Below are positions 22,641 to 35,290 of a stretch of DNA of 64,000 nucleotides, piece after piece. The DNA comes from Tanypteryx hageni (Eukaryota; Arthropoda; Insecta; Odonata; Petaluridae). A model generated the notes under the pieces. That model saw only the letters and a list, made by a program, of their open reading frames with translations. It was not told the origin of the DNA and made no database searches. The DNA is taken from assembly GCA_028673005.1 (NCBI GenBank), contig CM054115.1:189947548-190011547 (forward strand). Reading direction: 5' to 3'. The position numbers and the translations under genes were made by a program. Position 1 is the first letter of the stretch; each line of letters begins with the position of its first letter.

Positions 22641-25600
22641 CGCACGAGTCAGAGGGGAGAGTTAATTTGGGGGCAAAAAGTGGAGTGAGATCAAACGTAT
22701 ATGAGAAAGTTTGTGAAATGTATATTGCGCATTATCAATGTAACAAACTCCTTCAGCCATAAAAAAATTAACAATCCCGATGCATTTCACCCACTAAGTG
22801 GGAACTTACAACGACAGTGACTGGAAATTGACTTTCAGTCACTATCGTGACATTGATTAGAATTGAGCCATACATCAACAAAGCCACCAACCTTCGTATA
22901 TTGCGCCGTATATTTGTGGTTTGCTGTCACTTTTGGAGTCCTTACGTCGCTTCTGTCGAAGAGCGGAAACAAGTTCTCATCCAATTTGTTTATATTGTAT
23001 TATGAAACGTAATGCGTGATTGTATTGTATTGTAACTTTTCCAATTGCCATTATATATTTGAGAGCTTAAATTCCGCGCTTAGTTTCCGCAATATTATCG
23101 AGTTGGCATGGTAAATACCGTGATGAAACGTTCTATTGTATATTTGTACGAAATAATTTTTTTTCGAGACGAGGACCCCAAATTGGTATCACTAATGGAT
23201 GAGATCACGGGCATTCTCAGTTGACTTTGTTCGATGGTTGCTCGAAAGTGAAGTTCTGCTCTTCCCGAAGTGTCACAATTGCTCTTTTGGAAGCGAAAAT
23301 GGGACCGCGCATTCTGGCTTTAATCGCACGGCTCTTTCATCGCCGAGGACGTGTTTTTCGCCCGTTGCGTAAAACCTGTTTTTATTACTCAATCGCAAAT
23401 CCCAGGTGACGCCACTCTCTTGCGAGCGGACTTTGATGGACACAATCAATGCTGACTGAATTACTTGTTAAGGATTTCCGGATTACGCTTACGGATTTTG
23501 CCGAGTTAATGAGCAGTAAAACATACTCTCGCTACCTCTTCTTGCTCACCTTTTTTTACTTCCGTCTCTCGCCTCTTCGTTCTAATATTTGTATTTATTT
23601 TACCATAATCGGGCAAAATGCATTACTTAATTTGGAATAAAGTGCTTTCTGTCACATATGAATAGTTTTTGTAAGATGACACTGAGCAAATCTTCCAGAT
23701 CATAAGGGACATCCAGAGGTACCGCCGAAACAGGCGGCTGTCAAAATCCTGTGGGTGCTTTCCTGACTATTTACCAATAAACAACCTCCAAGTAAATAGA
23801 TGTTGGCAAACAATATCGCGGAACAGGCTGGCATATCGAAGTTATTCCTTTCACTTTTTGCTGTCAATAATTTCAATGAAAAAATAAACGTATTAACATG
23901 TACATTTCAAATATCTTTCTAAAAATTCACTGAAGAAGTGACGACCCGCCCAATCGCCAAAATACCTTGGGCCACTCCTGCACATCACACATATCGAGTG
24001 TTTTAACCTGAATTCGATGGGAAGGCATGGGAGAGGTAACTTTAGGCTCTTTTAAGTTTATCACTTCTTTTAGTAAAATATCGTTATACTCACCCTTGTT
24101 TCTTTCGGTGCCGTATGTTCTACATATTATTATCGTTAACTATTTCCAACTCAACTGATTCTGATGAAATTTACGGAAGTCTTGTAAAAATAGCTTCGAG
24201 GGACATTGCTGCGGCGTTTAAGATTCTGCGTAGAAACGTGCTTAATAGGTACTCTGTGGTGACTTCAACGCTCGAGCGGGTATTTCTTTCTCCCTCTCTC
24301 TCTCTCTCCTCTGCAGTCGCTTTGCATATAAGGAGAGAGGGCGAATGCGGGGCCGTCACGCCCACCATTGTCCACTTGCCAGCAACTATATTCGAGTTTC
24401 TTTGCTCAGCCTAATAAAGAGCATCGTCAGCACCATCGCTTCTATGTCCAGGCCTGCATCTTACGGCCTATTAACTAGGGAATCAGCGGGATCTTCGACC
24501 TCGCTAAGGCTGGTGGGGAAATCACATTGCGCGCCTCTGGGAGGCTCCCTGTACATTTTAGAGAAATATTTATTTGACGTTTTCTTCATCGTTTAATGTT
24601 TTCCGTATGTATACCAAATTTCATTTCGATTGGATAAGATTGGGAAATTAGCGCAATGCGCTAACGCGAATTGTGCAGTAACCATACGGATGGTATTCTA
24701 GAAAAACTATAGGCAGTCGACTCTAAGTTATTTGTACATGCACACGAAGTTTGGTAAAAATTAGACGACTGAGAAGGTAGTTATCGTAGAACAGACAAAC
24801 AGACCGACAGACAAAATGCGCATGGACTCAACAGGAGAGACCTCGCTTCGCTCGGTCAATTATCAAATAAAGCAGGAATGTCCAATCGCCCCTGGCGAAT
24901 ATGAAATGTTTATGAGTTATTATCGGAAATTGTAAAAGAAAAATAAGAGGGCAATCTCCTTATGAAAATATGCCTTTCATTATTTGCAACTCCCAAAGTA
25001 AACTCATGGCTGCGCCACTGCTTCAAACCATTTACTACAGTTTTCTCAGAATTATTTTTCGCCTTTCTACGGACTTACTTATAATTAAACCTTCGTATTC
25101 TCTTCGAGGACTTTGTACTCGAGTGGTTTCTGATGCCCTGATTTGTGTTTATATCGTTTAAAAATCGTTTTATTGCCCATTTCATTCCCGTTTACTGTCA
25201 TGAGAAGTCAGCTGTTCTCATTGTATGCACCTCAAGAGTGATAATATGAAAGAGATTAAAACAGAAGCTTACTCACAGTAAGAAGTCGAATATGAGAAAA
25301 TAAGAGATTTATGTGTAATATTAAAAAAAAATATTAACGCTCTTAAAAGTGAGCACTTGTAATGAAGCTTGTTGTAAGTTGCTCAGTTAACGTTTACCTG
25401 TGATTACGGTTTATTTTTATGTGTTCTTTGAACGAATTGAACGCATATAGGGGAGGTCGTTCCCGTCGGTCCGCATGTTAAAACTGGGAAACCGCTGAAC
25501 GTATTTTGATGAAATTTGGTATTGGGGAGTTTTGCTAAAATTGGTCGACCGATTTCAACTTTGGTCAAAATCGGACAACAATGACGAGCACTTTACATGA

Positions 25601-25749
25601 AGACCTGCAATGTTCCTTTGTTTCACCGTTACATGTTATTGTCACTCATATATTCAGAAAGCCATGCTAGCTTATAAAATGTTTTCTTACTCAAGTTCTG
25701 TAATTAGCAATAAAAAACTACTCGGGGGTACATATGTACCCGACTTGGT

Positions 25750-26467
25750 GCTTTATCACATGATGTGGAAATAGGCTCTCCCTTATATTTTATGGTCATA
25801 AATTCAAATTTTTTTCTTTTTATATTGCTTAATGCGTTTATAGTCAGTAGATGCCACCAAAATTTGTAAAGGGAAATGTTGTACGAATGGCTCAAAGAAC
25901 ACTTGGTATCCCGAGGAGTGTTATAAAGCGCATGCCGGAAGTTGTACCGGAACTTGATGTTGCTAACAGAGAATATATTCAAAATCACTAGATTGGAAGG
26001 TGTGGTCTGTGTGAGAAAAAAATATATAGGAAATCAAGAGTGAGGTGCTTCATGTGTGGCCAATTTGTATGCTCTGAACATTCAGAGAAGCGTCAGATCT
26101 GTTCACAATGTGTTGGGGAATCCAAATGAGGCACATATAGAGACATTTTTGTAATGGATTTCATGTTTCTAAAAATTAATAACTTATGTTTGTAATAAGC
26201 ATCTCGTGTGAATTTTTGTGCAATACGAGTTATGACTTTGAATATTATGTGTACAGTGACTTTGCAAGTCTTTATATGATTACGAATAAATATTCATAAA
26301 TATATCCATTTACATTTTAATTTAATTTTATTATATTTACAAATGTAACAGCATCCATTCCATGGTTATATATAAAATAAACAATAAGTCATGCTAAAAA
26401 ATATAAGGGGTACATTTGTACCCCACTTGGTCTGGAGTGTAGGTATAATGTCTTGGTATTAGCAGGG
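25750..26467 (+). mobile_element. piggyBac-like element, 3' part
   Basis: It contains the transposase C-terminus (separate entry), and the right end AGCAGGG abuts TTAA at 26468-26471, the piggyBac target site. Palindromes GGGTACATATGTACCC (25726-25741) and GGGGTACATTTGTACCCC (26407-26424) are each followed by ACTTGGT and form a repeated subterminal motif. A matching left end was not found, so the copy is 5'-truncated or rearranged. Confidence 0.65.
25860..26128 (+). pseudogene. piggyBac transposase C-terminal fragment
   Basis: The frame reads VRMAQRTLGIPR and VIKRMPEVVPELDV, a stop, then GRCGLCEKKIYRKSRVRC, FMCGQFVCSEHSEKRQICSQC, and ends at TGA. The closely spaced CxxC, CxxC, H and CxxC residues form the cysteine-rich zinc-binding domain at the end of piggyBac transposases. 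The catalytic DDD core is absent, and one in-frame stop (NH*IGR) precedes the zinc domain. Confidence 0.8.
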
Positions 26468-26674
26468 TTAACTCTCGATTGGCGTCTGTAACTATGCTTA
26501 TTAGCTAGCTTCTAATCCGATTGGCTAACATGTAATTTTTATGTGAGCAAAATTAGATATAGAAAATAGAACGAGAACTCCCGTGCACGGCTCACGAATA
26601 ATCAATCGAATTGCGGTGGAATCGTTTTAGGAAAAACTGTAAGCGACCTATTGCTTACGGGTTCATTTAAACGT

Positions 26675-26940
26675 CGGGGCTGTAACTAGCCTCACAAGTG
26701 TGGAGGGAGCAGCGTTACTGTCAAAATATTTGGAGAGGCACCCCAAAACAAAAGAAAAGCTATAAAAATAATAATATGAAAAGAAATGTGAAAACTAATT
26801 TTTGCTGCACTTTTCGCACAAATGAATGGTAATTTTTATTAAGTACAAAACAAAATACTTGATTAATTAATTTTTAAAAAATATAGTATTGAGCAAGGGG
26901 GGTCAGGGCTCCGCCAGGCTCTCTCATAGTTACGTCCCTG
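26675..26940. mobile_element. Non-autonomous DNA transposon, 266 bp
   Basis: The ends CGGGGCTGTAACTAGCCTC and CAGGGACGTAACTATGAGAG (reverse complement of the right end) match imperfectly. No target duplication is clear. No coding capacity. Confidence 0.5.
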
Positions 26941-27756
26941 TTATAAGCTTAACGGACAAACACTTTAATAGGTGCATATAATTAATATTATTAAACCCGT
27001 ATTTAACAAAATGTATATGTTATACTATGCTTATTCACGGCCATCCTCTTAAGCCATATATTTTAAAGTATTGCTAGCTAAACAGAAGTCCTATACCCCA
27101 TTTTTACGTATTTTAAAATTACTATTAAATTCACTCGCATAGTTTTCATAAATGTCAGTGTTTTCAAATTATTTTCATCGTTATTTCTGATAGTTTTAAG
27201 TAAATACTTGGAATATGTGAGTATATTTTTTGCTTACATATTTTCTCTTTGGCGCATTTAGCCTAGTTTTTTCTTTATTACCCGAGTGACATCCGGGGCG
27301 GAGATAATGAAGACTTGTCCCTTTCACTAAGCCGCCTTATCTTCCTCCCACGCCCAAGTAGCGCCCATGCGAAGTAACGCCAGCGCTTGTTGTGTGCAGT
27401 GGATTGAGCGTTTCCGATCCCTTTTAAGAATAAAATGCTATCAGAACTATTCACTGAATACATTTTTATCCTAAAACAACGACCAACGAGCCGCATTCGG
27501 TCCGAGCAGATATTTCATGCGGCTGGCTCTTCTACACATTACCATTTTCCTCAAAACATGCGAATTAATATCAGTAGCTACCATAGAATATTTTCAAAAT
27601 TAAAATTAAGTTTTGTCCGAAGTGGTTTTATTCGTGAATTAGAGCTGCTTCGCTGTTGTTTTAGTTTATGAGACATTTAATTTTTTTAAAGTTTAAATTA
27701 TTGCAGCATAAATATACATAAGGATCGCTCGGCGATTTGTGATACTATATATAGAT

Positions 27757-28040
27757 CAAGGGGTCGTAAAACTGTGGCCCGGGGGCCGCATGCGGCGTTT
27801 TCTGCGGCTCATGGAGCTCTGATGAAAAAGTCTTCCGTAAAATTTAACTAAAACGATTTCGTCATCTATACCGAAAATATTGTTATGAAAATGAATGTGG
27901 GAAGGTTTTAAAGGCTCGATTTTCGCTTATAGAATACCATAGAATCTGCAATTGTCTCTTTTTGTATGCTTTTATATGACCCATTAGAACATTCGCGCCT
28001 TCCAGTGTGGCTCACACGTAGGTAAGGTTGCTCACCCTTG
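27757..28040. mobile_element. hAT-type MITE, 284 bp
   Basis: The left end CAAGGGGTCGTAAAACTGTGGCCC and right end (reverse complement) CAAGGGTGAGCAACCTTACC are followed by the GGC/GCGGCTC-rich subterminal sequence typical of 'TGCGGCCC' hAT MITEs. Flanking 8-mers ATATAGAT and TTATAGGT match at 6 of 8 positions. Confidence 0.65.
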
Positions 28041-30309
28041 TTATAGGTGGTTTCTTTGCTATGTAGTTAAATCCTTTTGTCGTGATAAACAGGTTAAAAG
28101 TTCGCCCGTCGGTGTGGAATTAATCTTGCCAAGTCTCGACAACCTGCTGCATGGTAAAAAAATCGGTTGGCAATGAGCCAGGGGAAAATCTCTGCGGTAA
28201 TTTGAAACATGGAAGTTAACTTTTTGGACTAGAAGCGACCTTTTCCCGACGTCGCCACTGCTGATAGGATTATTCTCGCCGGAATCCTTGAAGATCTGAA
28301 TATAAACCCAAACCCGAAACGTATGTTTATAATGTTTTTATTGCCATTTCCATTATGTAACTTTAGAACATGAAACATTTTTAGCTTTTAAGCATTTTAA
28401 TGTAGTCACACGCTTGGCAAAGTAAAAAACGGCGGTTCACGTTATTAAAAATTGTTAGATGATCACATCGTATCATAAAGTGGCAATCTCAGAAGTACTT
28501 ATTAGGTGAAGTGGAATAAATAAATTAATAAATTTAAATCGATTTTAATTAGGTCAAATGAATTATTTTTTTTACAAAAATGACTTTCTCCGGCTAATTT
28601 TTCTGCAGTAGGAAAAAGCTAATGTCAACGAGTATATTTTAGCACTGACAGTAAATATTAATTATAACCTTTTACTATTTTCACCAGCGTCTTGTGTTCT
28701 TATTAGATTTACGATTCAACTGCGCATGCGCAGGTACAGAAATGGCTCGCCTAGGACCTGCTAGGACCCTAGGACTTGCTCGTTTTCCCGAAATACAATA
28801 AAAGTACCCGTTACTATAAATAACAATGTAAAATAAACAACTTATTTTACGTATTACCTATAAAACGCTATTTATAAAAATTCCTTTTTATATTGTCACT
28901 TGTTGCTGTACGAAGAATATGATGATGCTTTACCGAATTTTCAAGGAATCCCTCTCATTCTATTTTTAAATGTAGAGTAAATATAAGACATTGGAAATGT
29001 CAATAGCATTTCTAGGAAAGTGAATGTGTGTAATGGGCGAATAAGATTAGTGATAAGAAATCACTGAAATAGTTTACTGAGCGTATATTTGGGAAATATG
29101 CTTACTTTTATCACACAATATAAAATTTGTCTCGTATGAGTAATTATTTTTAATAATACTATGTCATGAGAAACCCCCAGTAATATTTAGAAGTAAGCGT
29201 TACAAGGGATTAATTAACGGGGTATTTTCTGGCCAGCATTTGTCCAGCTCATATCGCGTAACCGTTTGTGGATATGCGGCCCGATCTTCGCGCTCTGTGT
29301 GTGTTTCGGGCTTCGTCGAGATGTAGTTCAGGAATTTGGAGGGCTTCCACGAAAACGGCCGTCTCCCACCTCCTTCCCTCCACCACGCCACCCTTTGCTC
29401 CCTGTCTCGTTCCGAGCGCTGCTTCATGGCCCAAAAGCGCCCGGGAGACAGGGTTCGAAGCAGCATGCACTGAGGCGTGCCTGGCATTCATATCCCCGGA
29501 GCCACGGCTTCCAACCTAATGCAGCTGTGGCTCTTTCTCCACCCCATCACTTATTTTTAATTCATTTCTTTTTAATTTTACTCGCCCAAAGTCTAACTTA
29601 AGAGGCGCTGGCAACTTCTTAGCAACTACAAATATTCAGCATTTTTGGATTGCAGTCATAAAAAATCTGATGTGTCCCTTGCATGACTTTCTTCATACAG
29701 AGTAAGGAATATGTTTCAGTTGTAATTACGTTGCGCTCGACAACAGTGGCCTCGAGAATAATTGTTGGCAATTACACTCGTGAATAATTTTCACAGTGAA
29801 AAATACTTTGAATCACTTTTCACATTGAAAAAAACAATAATAAACAAAATTGTTATTTGTTGTTATGAATAACAAAATGACAAATATCAATATGCAATTA
29901 ATATTACTTCTGGTGTCACTGAGGATTTTAATTATTGTGTCTACCTCACATATTGTTTATGATATATATATATATATATAACATATAAGGCTATTATCAT
30001 GCCCTTGCTGATTATGAGGGCATGTCAATATTGAGCTTGATGTTCGATTGATTCTTTTGACTGTGCAGACAAAGAAGCCTGATGATCCGAAATTTATCGT
30101 ACATGCAAAATAAATGTAGATTTGCACATAGATAATAGATTTATGAGACTAACCCCAACAGTACTTATAGCTTCCTTGATTATTGCATACTTATTATGTA
30201 GAAGAATTTATTTTTCTGTCAAGTAGGTTTATATTACAAAGGAAAGACTCAGCTTTCTCTGTTTAAACTGATACATCATATTGATTATATCTTTCTCATT
30301 GCATATTAG

Positions 30310-30489
30310 ACAATCACATGTGACTGCGAAGCTACTCCAGCCCTGCAGTTGAAAGCATTCCGACAGAAGGGAGAGAAGGTGGATGTATCCCATTACCGTG
30401 TAAATGTTAATCGCTTAAGAGCAAGGCTCAACATCTTTGCAATCTCAGAGAAGCTCATCATAGACCTCAAGTTTGATGGCTGGCCAGAG
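30310..30489 (+). CDS. C2CD2-like gene, SMP exon
   Basis: A 180-nt, 60-residue exon, phase 0 at both ends. The acceptor is TTCTCATTGCATATTAG and the donor is GTAAAT. The peptide starts TITCDCEATPALQLKAFRQK, continues VSHYRVNVNRLRARLNIFAI, and ends LKFDGWPE. The alternating hydrophobic residues fit the beta-strands of an SMP (tubular lipid-binding) domain. It joins directly to the next exon in frame (WPE then IKVSLAPVG). Confidence 0.8.
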
Positions 30490-31039
30490 GTAAATAAAAG
30501 ACAAATATTTTACCTGTGTTTCATTTAAATCATTAAGAGATTTATCAACTTTTCAGTTTAGGAGTGCTTTCTAGAAATCAATTGATTTACATACTACTTG
30601 CAGGCATCTTCATGGTTTTATTTTACATGGTGAGAAGTTTATAGAAATAAAGTTTGTTATCACACCCTTTGATAAAAAATACAAGCTTTATGAGACAGAG
30701 TTGGAAAAATACATTTAAAGAAAATATCTTTTTATGCTGTACTAGGAAAGGAAAGTTGAAAAAAGTGAAAGACGAAATATTCATTTGTATGCTAAATTAA
30801 ATAAATATAAATTGATATTAAGTTACTTAACCTTTAATTAGCCTTAATGTTTCATGATTTATTTTCCTTTCAGTGGAGGATGTTTGTTTTACTTGGTTTT
30901 TCTTTGGTCAGATCACATTCTTTGAATCTATATATGATTTTCACAGTCCTCTTCTGGAATACCATAAGTGATTCATTTATTTTTTACTCTATGCTTGAAT
31001 TAACAAACTATTTAATTTTGTTTTCTTCAACCCTCACAG

Positions 31040-31282
31040 ATCAAAGTTTCTTTGGCTCCAGTGGGCGCCATCAAAGCATCAGCAGTTGGAGGTGTGGGTG
31101 CTGCAGCCAGTCAGATACAAGAGGAGGAATCTCAGCTTAAGGAAGTGATTGGAGAAATAGTGGTGGGAGCTATAAGAGGCACCTCATTTAGTTGGAATAT
31201 GGGACAATATCCCAACTGTCCTCGTCTCGATCGCACTGTTCATGCCCCTGGTCCACGTCTACCTCTGCACTATGATAGCATG
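31040..31282 (+). CDS. C2CD2-like gene, SMP C-terminal exon
   Basis: A 243-nt, 81-residue exon, phase 0 at both ends. Acceptor CCCTCACAG, donor GTGGGC (weak). The peptide runs IKVSLAPVGAIKASAVGGVG, has an acidic/helical patch QEEESQLKEVIGEIVVGAIR, and ends PGPRLPLHYDSM. The last part is a proline-containing hinge leading to the C2 domain. A weak donor at this position may allow some intron retention, but there is no direct sign of that. Confidence 0.8.
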
Positions 31283-31364
31283 GTGGGCTTTTAAAATGTT
31301 ATTTATATATCGAATGTAAAACAAAAATTCTCTGACTGATTCATCTTACAGAATGATAATGTAA

Positions 31365-32417
31365 AAGTCCATCTCTCCAGCATCTATGGGCCTGTTCCAG
31401 TCAAGCATAGTTGATGGCCAAGTGAAAGATTGACTAAATTTTTAAAGAAAAGTAAATACATAGCATCTGCTGAAGGGGGTATGGGGGAGACAGTTGCCTC
31501 CCTCTGGATCAGGCCTGTGTCAAGGGCCATTGATGCCTGGTTAGGTCAGGGGATTAATGCGATTATTTTTCTGAGATCAGGCAAGCAGGTGGTGGCCCCT
31601 GCAATATACTTGTAACAAACCACTAAAATATTAAGTCTGCTAAACCTGACTGTAGGAGCTTGCCTATCTCCTTGCCCCCCTGGAAAGACTATGGGAGCTT
31701 GCCTATCCCCCTGTCCCCCCTTCCCCTGAAAAAGTTCCAGCAGATGCCCATTATAGGTATAATAAATTTTAACTATATTAATTAGATTCATTTCATAGCA
31801 TTTTCTCAGAAAATTTTCATAGATGCTGTAACACAATTTTTAGAGTCATGACAATGTAGACACTTAGTGACGCACTTGGGAACTAGGGAACATCTCGGTA
31901 TAACAGATACTGATGTCATGAATTTTCTGGTGTAAAGAATATTGGAAAATCAGGCTTTAACTGAATATTTTATCAAAAAACATGATAAACATGAAGAATT
32001 TGAATTCAAAACTGTTTTCAAGACCAGCTTGAAAAATCCCAGAGCCCAGTGCAAAGTATTCACATTAATTGGAATTAAAACATTTATAATAGTAAATTTT
32101 TATAAATAAAGCAATGTTTCTTTCTTTACTAGTGTTTGATATTTTCTTCTGATTTAATTCACATGTAAAATACTTTTTTAGAGAGTGCTGGGCCAGGTGC
32201 AATCGCATTTATCAGTTTATTTTTGCTTGGCATCCAACTCTCTTTAGCAGCAACTATGATTTTCATTGACTTTATTGTAAAATTTTATCACATTCAATTC
32301 AATAGTTTTTCTTTTAATAGTCCAAAATTTTATTTGATTATAAATTTAAAGGACAATGTGTTTTCTTTTAAACTTACATAATCAATTTCTAAATAGAAAT
32401 TCACAACTTATTTTCAG
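31365..32417 (+). other. Intron with unassigned repeat segments
   Basis: No exon is seen. A duplicated GC-rich segment at 31657-31720 (GGAGCTTGCCTAT twice, followed by CCCCCY runs) and GAGAGTGCTGGGCCAGGTGCA at about 32181 look like fragments of MITE ends. Confidence 0.4.
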
Positions 32418-32487
32418 ATGAATTCTACTGCTGAGAGAAGGCTGTTAGTAAAGGTTATTAAAGCAACAGGAATTGGTGGTGATAAAG
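32418..32487 (+). CDS. C2CD2-like gene, start of C2 domain
   Basis: A 70-nt exon, entering in phase 0 and leaving in phase 1 (donor GTATGT). It encodes MNSTAERRLLVKVIKATGIG, then GDK. LLVKVIKATGI is the first beta-strand of a C2 domain (the usual pattern is L-x-V-x-V-x-x-A-x-x-L). The methionine is internal in the joined frame, not a start. Confidence 0.8.
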
Positions 32488-33399
32488 GTATGTATTTAGC
32501 ATTTTTTATTACTTCTCTAAAACTGTAATATCTATTAGAGAGCCTAATTATGTGGTGCTTCATTTCATTCATTAGAAATGAAAAAATTTTCTAAAATCCC
32601 TGCTAAAGTGCTCATGACAGTAATGTACAGGTAGTCCTTCATTAACGTCATTTTGAATAACATCATTTTGAATAACACTGTTCTGAAGTTTTTTCATTAA
32701 AATATTATACCTATTTCTTGAGTAATGCTATTATATTTCTGAAGTTAGGTAGTTTGCGATGGAGATGCAGTATCGTGCAGCATTGCCACATTACTCTGAT
32801 ATGACACATAACTAAAATATATTGTTTGAGTATGGAAACCCAAATTTAAAAATCACGATGCATAATTTTGTCAAAAATGTAATGGTGATAAATCTCCACT
32901 TTTTTTATGAAAATTCATTTTTGTCGAATTTGAAATTTGACGAATTCCATCTTTATCGATATCTATCAATTCATAGCAAATCCTAAGAAGCCTCTATGTA
33001 ACCCGCTGTAAACATATACATTTATGGTCAAATTGAAAACTATTTACAATGGCTGTCAAAAGAAACTATGCCTCTAAAACTTCTGGTTTAAAAAATAAAG
33101 AAGAATGATTACCTTAGGATTTAAATTAGATATAATTGTTCTACAGCTAGCGAACATTTTTCCGAGATAGCTAGGGCCTATTCACTTCTAGCAACTACGG
33201 TATGCAGTGGTGTCATTCACACTGGTTCAGTCTAACCAGTTGTTTATACTTTTCTCGTGGCAAAATTAGGAAATCACAAAAAAATCAAACTGGTTGTCAA
33301 GTAAACATCAACATCGTATAAGTATTCTTTTAATTATGGTAAAAGCAAATATTTTATTTTAAACTTTAAAGAAGGATTATGGGGAAAGTTCAGTAATGG

Positions 33400-34990
33400 A
33401 ATATTTTTTTAGGAAAACAGTAAGATTGCATAATGCTAAACGTAGTGCAGAATCTGCAATTGAAGATGTAGGTGCAGCAATTTCCTGGTTCTTTTCAAGC
33501 AATTATTGAAAAGGGAAATTATTCAGCTCAGCAGCTTTTCAATTTTGATGAAACTGCAGTTTTTTGGGAAAAATATGCCAGAAAATTTGTTTCTAAAGAG
33601 GAGATAAGTATACCAGGCTTTAAACCTTATAAGAATAGGCTATAATATATTAAAAGGGGAAAAACACTTGATAAAATAATTCCACTTAAGGCTTCATCCA
33701 TAGAGTATAAGGGTAGGCTACTTGGAGGTTAATGTTGCAGGGGATTTAAATCTGAAACCTATGAGTTTGTTATTTTGAAAGCACAAGGGCTTTAAAAGGC
33801 ATATCTAAACATTGTTTTCTAGTCACAAGAGCAGATTTAGGAGATGTGAGGCCCCAGGCAACAGTAGTTTGTGAGGTCTATAACTCATTATTTCTGAAAA
33901 CGTGGTTAAATTTTATAGAAAAAACAAGCTATCAAATCCTTAATTATTTCTTCGCATGTATATTATAATACAGTGGATGAGCTTCTGAGGTTGATGTCAA
34001 TCGCAGCTCAAAGTCATGAAATAACAAAAATTATGTCTGTCAGTTGAGAGTGATCTTCCATTATCATTTACATTGATCATCGTCATCATTTAGGATATAC
34101 GACTGCTTCTTTATATAGGTATTTTTCACACTCAATGTATACAATTCTTTCCCATCTCACAATAAGCCCCTGTGTTAACACTATCTTTCTAACTGATCTA
34201 GGTCCAAAGTCCTAGGCAGTTGTCTAGATCGCCTGACCCTATATCCAGTACTTACCAATTGTATGAAGGGCAAACAAGAAAGCCTGGATAATCAATACAG
34301 TTGTTGAAGACTGGTTTACAAATTATTTTTGCTCAGCTGTTGAACATTATTGCACTCAGAATCAACTTGCAAAAAGAGCATTGCTTGTTCTTGACAATAC
34401 TCGAGGACACCGCACAACCTTTGATGACTTGTCAGAAAATGTGAAGGTGATTTTCCTGTCACCAAACAAAACCTTTCAGACCTTCTACTAATACAGAACT
34501 TTTTCTCAAGCTCCTAAGGTAACAGATGGTGAAAGTACTGTCACACGGAACAAATTCTGGCATGGTTTTTATATCCAAAATGCTATCAACATCATTTCTG
34601 ATTCATGGAATGAAGTCACCTGCTCTTTATGAATGATGTGTGGAGAAAGATTTGACTGGATTGCATTAATGATTTCCAATGATTTGAGGAGGCTGTAAGA
34701 GATATCAAGACAGAATTGTTGATATGGGCAAGAAGATGGGATTTGATGATCTTGAGGAACTGCTTGCTTCCCATGACGGGGAACTGGCAAATGAAAACCT
34801 GATTGAATTGGATGCTCAAAGGGCTCATGTTATGACACATCTACCCAAGGTTTTAAAAAACAATATATTAGCAGAGGCTTTTAAATATTTTGATCTTGGA
34901 ATGGCCATGCTGGATGAAAATGTTTCCAGCAGGGAACAAAGTTCTGCTGTAATAATAAAAGTAAGGAATGATATCAGCTGCTATAAGTAA
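33400..34990 (+). pseudogene. Tigger transposase remnant
   Basis: Decayed frames on the + strand keep recognisable pieces. SAQQLFNFDETAVFWEKYA at about 33520 contains the first catalytic Asp (FDET). KEEISIPGFKPYKNRL follows. RALLVLDNTRGHRT at about 34375 contains the second Asp (LDN-x-x-GH), then VKVIFLSPNKT. The C-terminal LEELLASHDGELANENLIEL at about 34750 is a Tigger tail. Between them are many stops and frameshifts. The third catalytic Asp (QP-x-DQG) is not preserved. Confidence 0.8.
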
Positions 34991-35290
34991 ATTTATGATG
35001 AAAATAAGAAAGCTTTACTCCTACTATCCCTGGACCAATTCTTCCTAGTGCAGCTATCAACTCAAGAAAAACCTTTCAAATTTCTTAAAATAAGCCCCCA
35101 TCATCATCTCATTGTCAGATAAAAAAAACCTCTCTGCTTGCATGGGCGTAAAAAGTTGCAAAAGTGTCTACCAGCTGTTGAATGATGCGGGGGTCTCTAT
35201 ATTTAACCTTTAATCTTTTTACAGTTGAGAGAATGGCAGACAGACATAGAGAACTTAGTGGCAAACGTAGGAATGTTTGGTATATAAGTA

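Larger units (their letters stand above)
9856..30309 (+). other. 20-kb intron filled with transposon remnants
   Basis: Between the donor at 9856 and the acceptor TTAG at 30306-30309 I find no further exon of this gene. Mobile-element pieces at about 10277, 10965-15556, 16697-18830, 25750-26467, 26675 and 27757 are annotated separately. The remaining pieces (18840-21550, 22640-25700 and 28050-30300) show no gene. The GC-richer patch 29230-29520 has open frames on both strands but no recognisable family. The sequence at 24600-24840, ending in repeated ACAGAC units, resembles the tail of an unidentified repeat. Confidence 0.5.

Noticed and set aside
24266..24400. Strong acceptor-like tract (CTCTCTCTCTCCTCTGCAG) that could start another exon of the C2CD2-like gene
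   Set aside because: In the phase required by the flanking exons it reads SLCI and then TAA. The pyrimidine tract is simply a CT microsatellite.
29200..29601. Overlapping open frames of 80-111 residues on both strands in a GC-richer patch
   Set aside because: No frame shows a recognisable domain, and the equal openness on both strands points to composition.
30847..31140. 97-residue frame with hydrophobic segments resembling a membrane protein
   Set aside because: It is intron sequence read into the exon at 31040 in the wrong frame.
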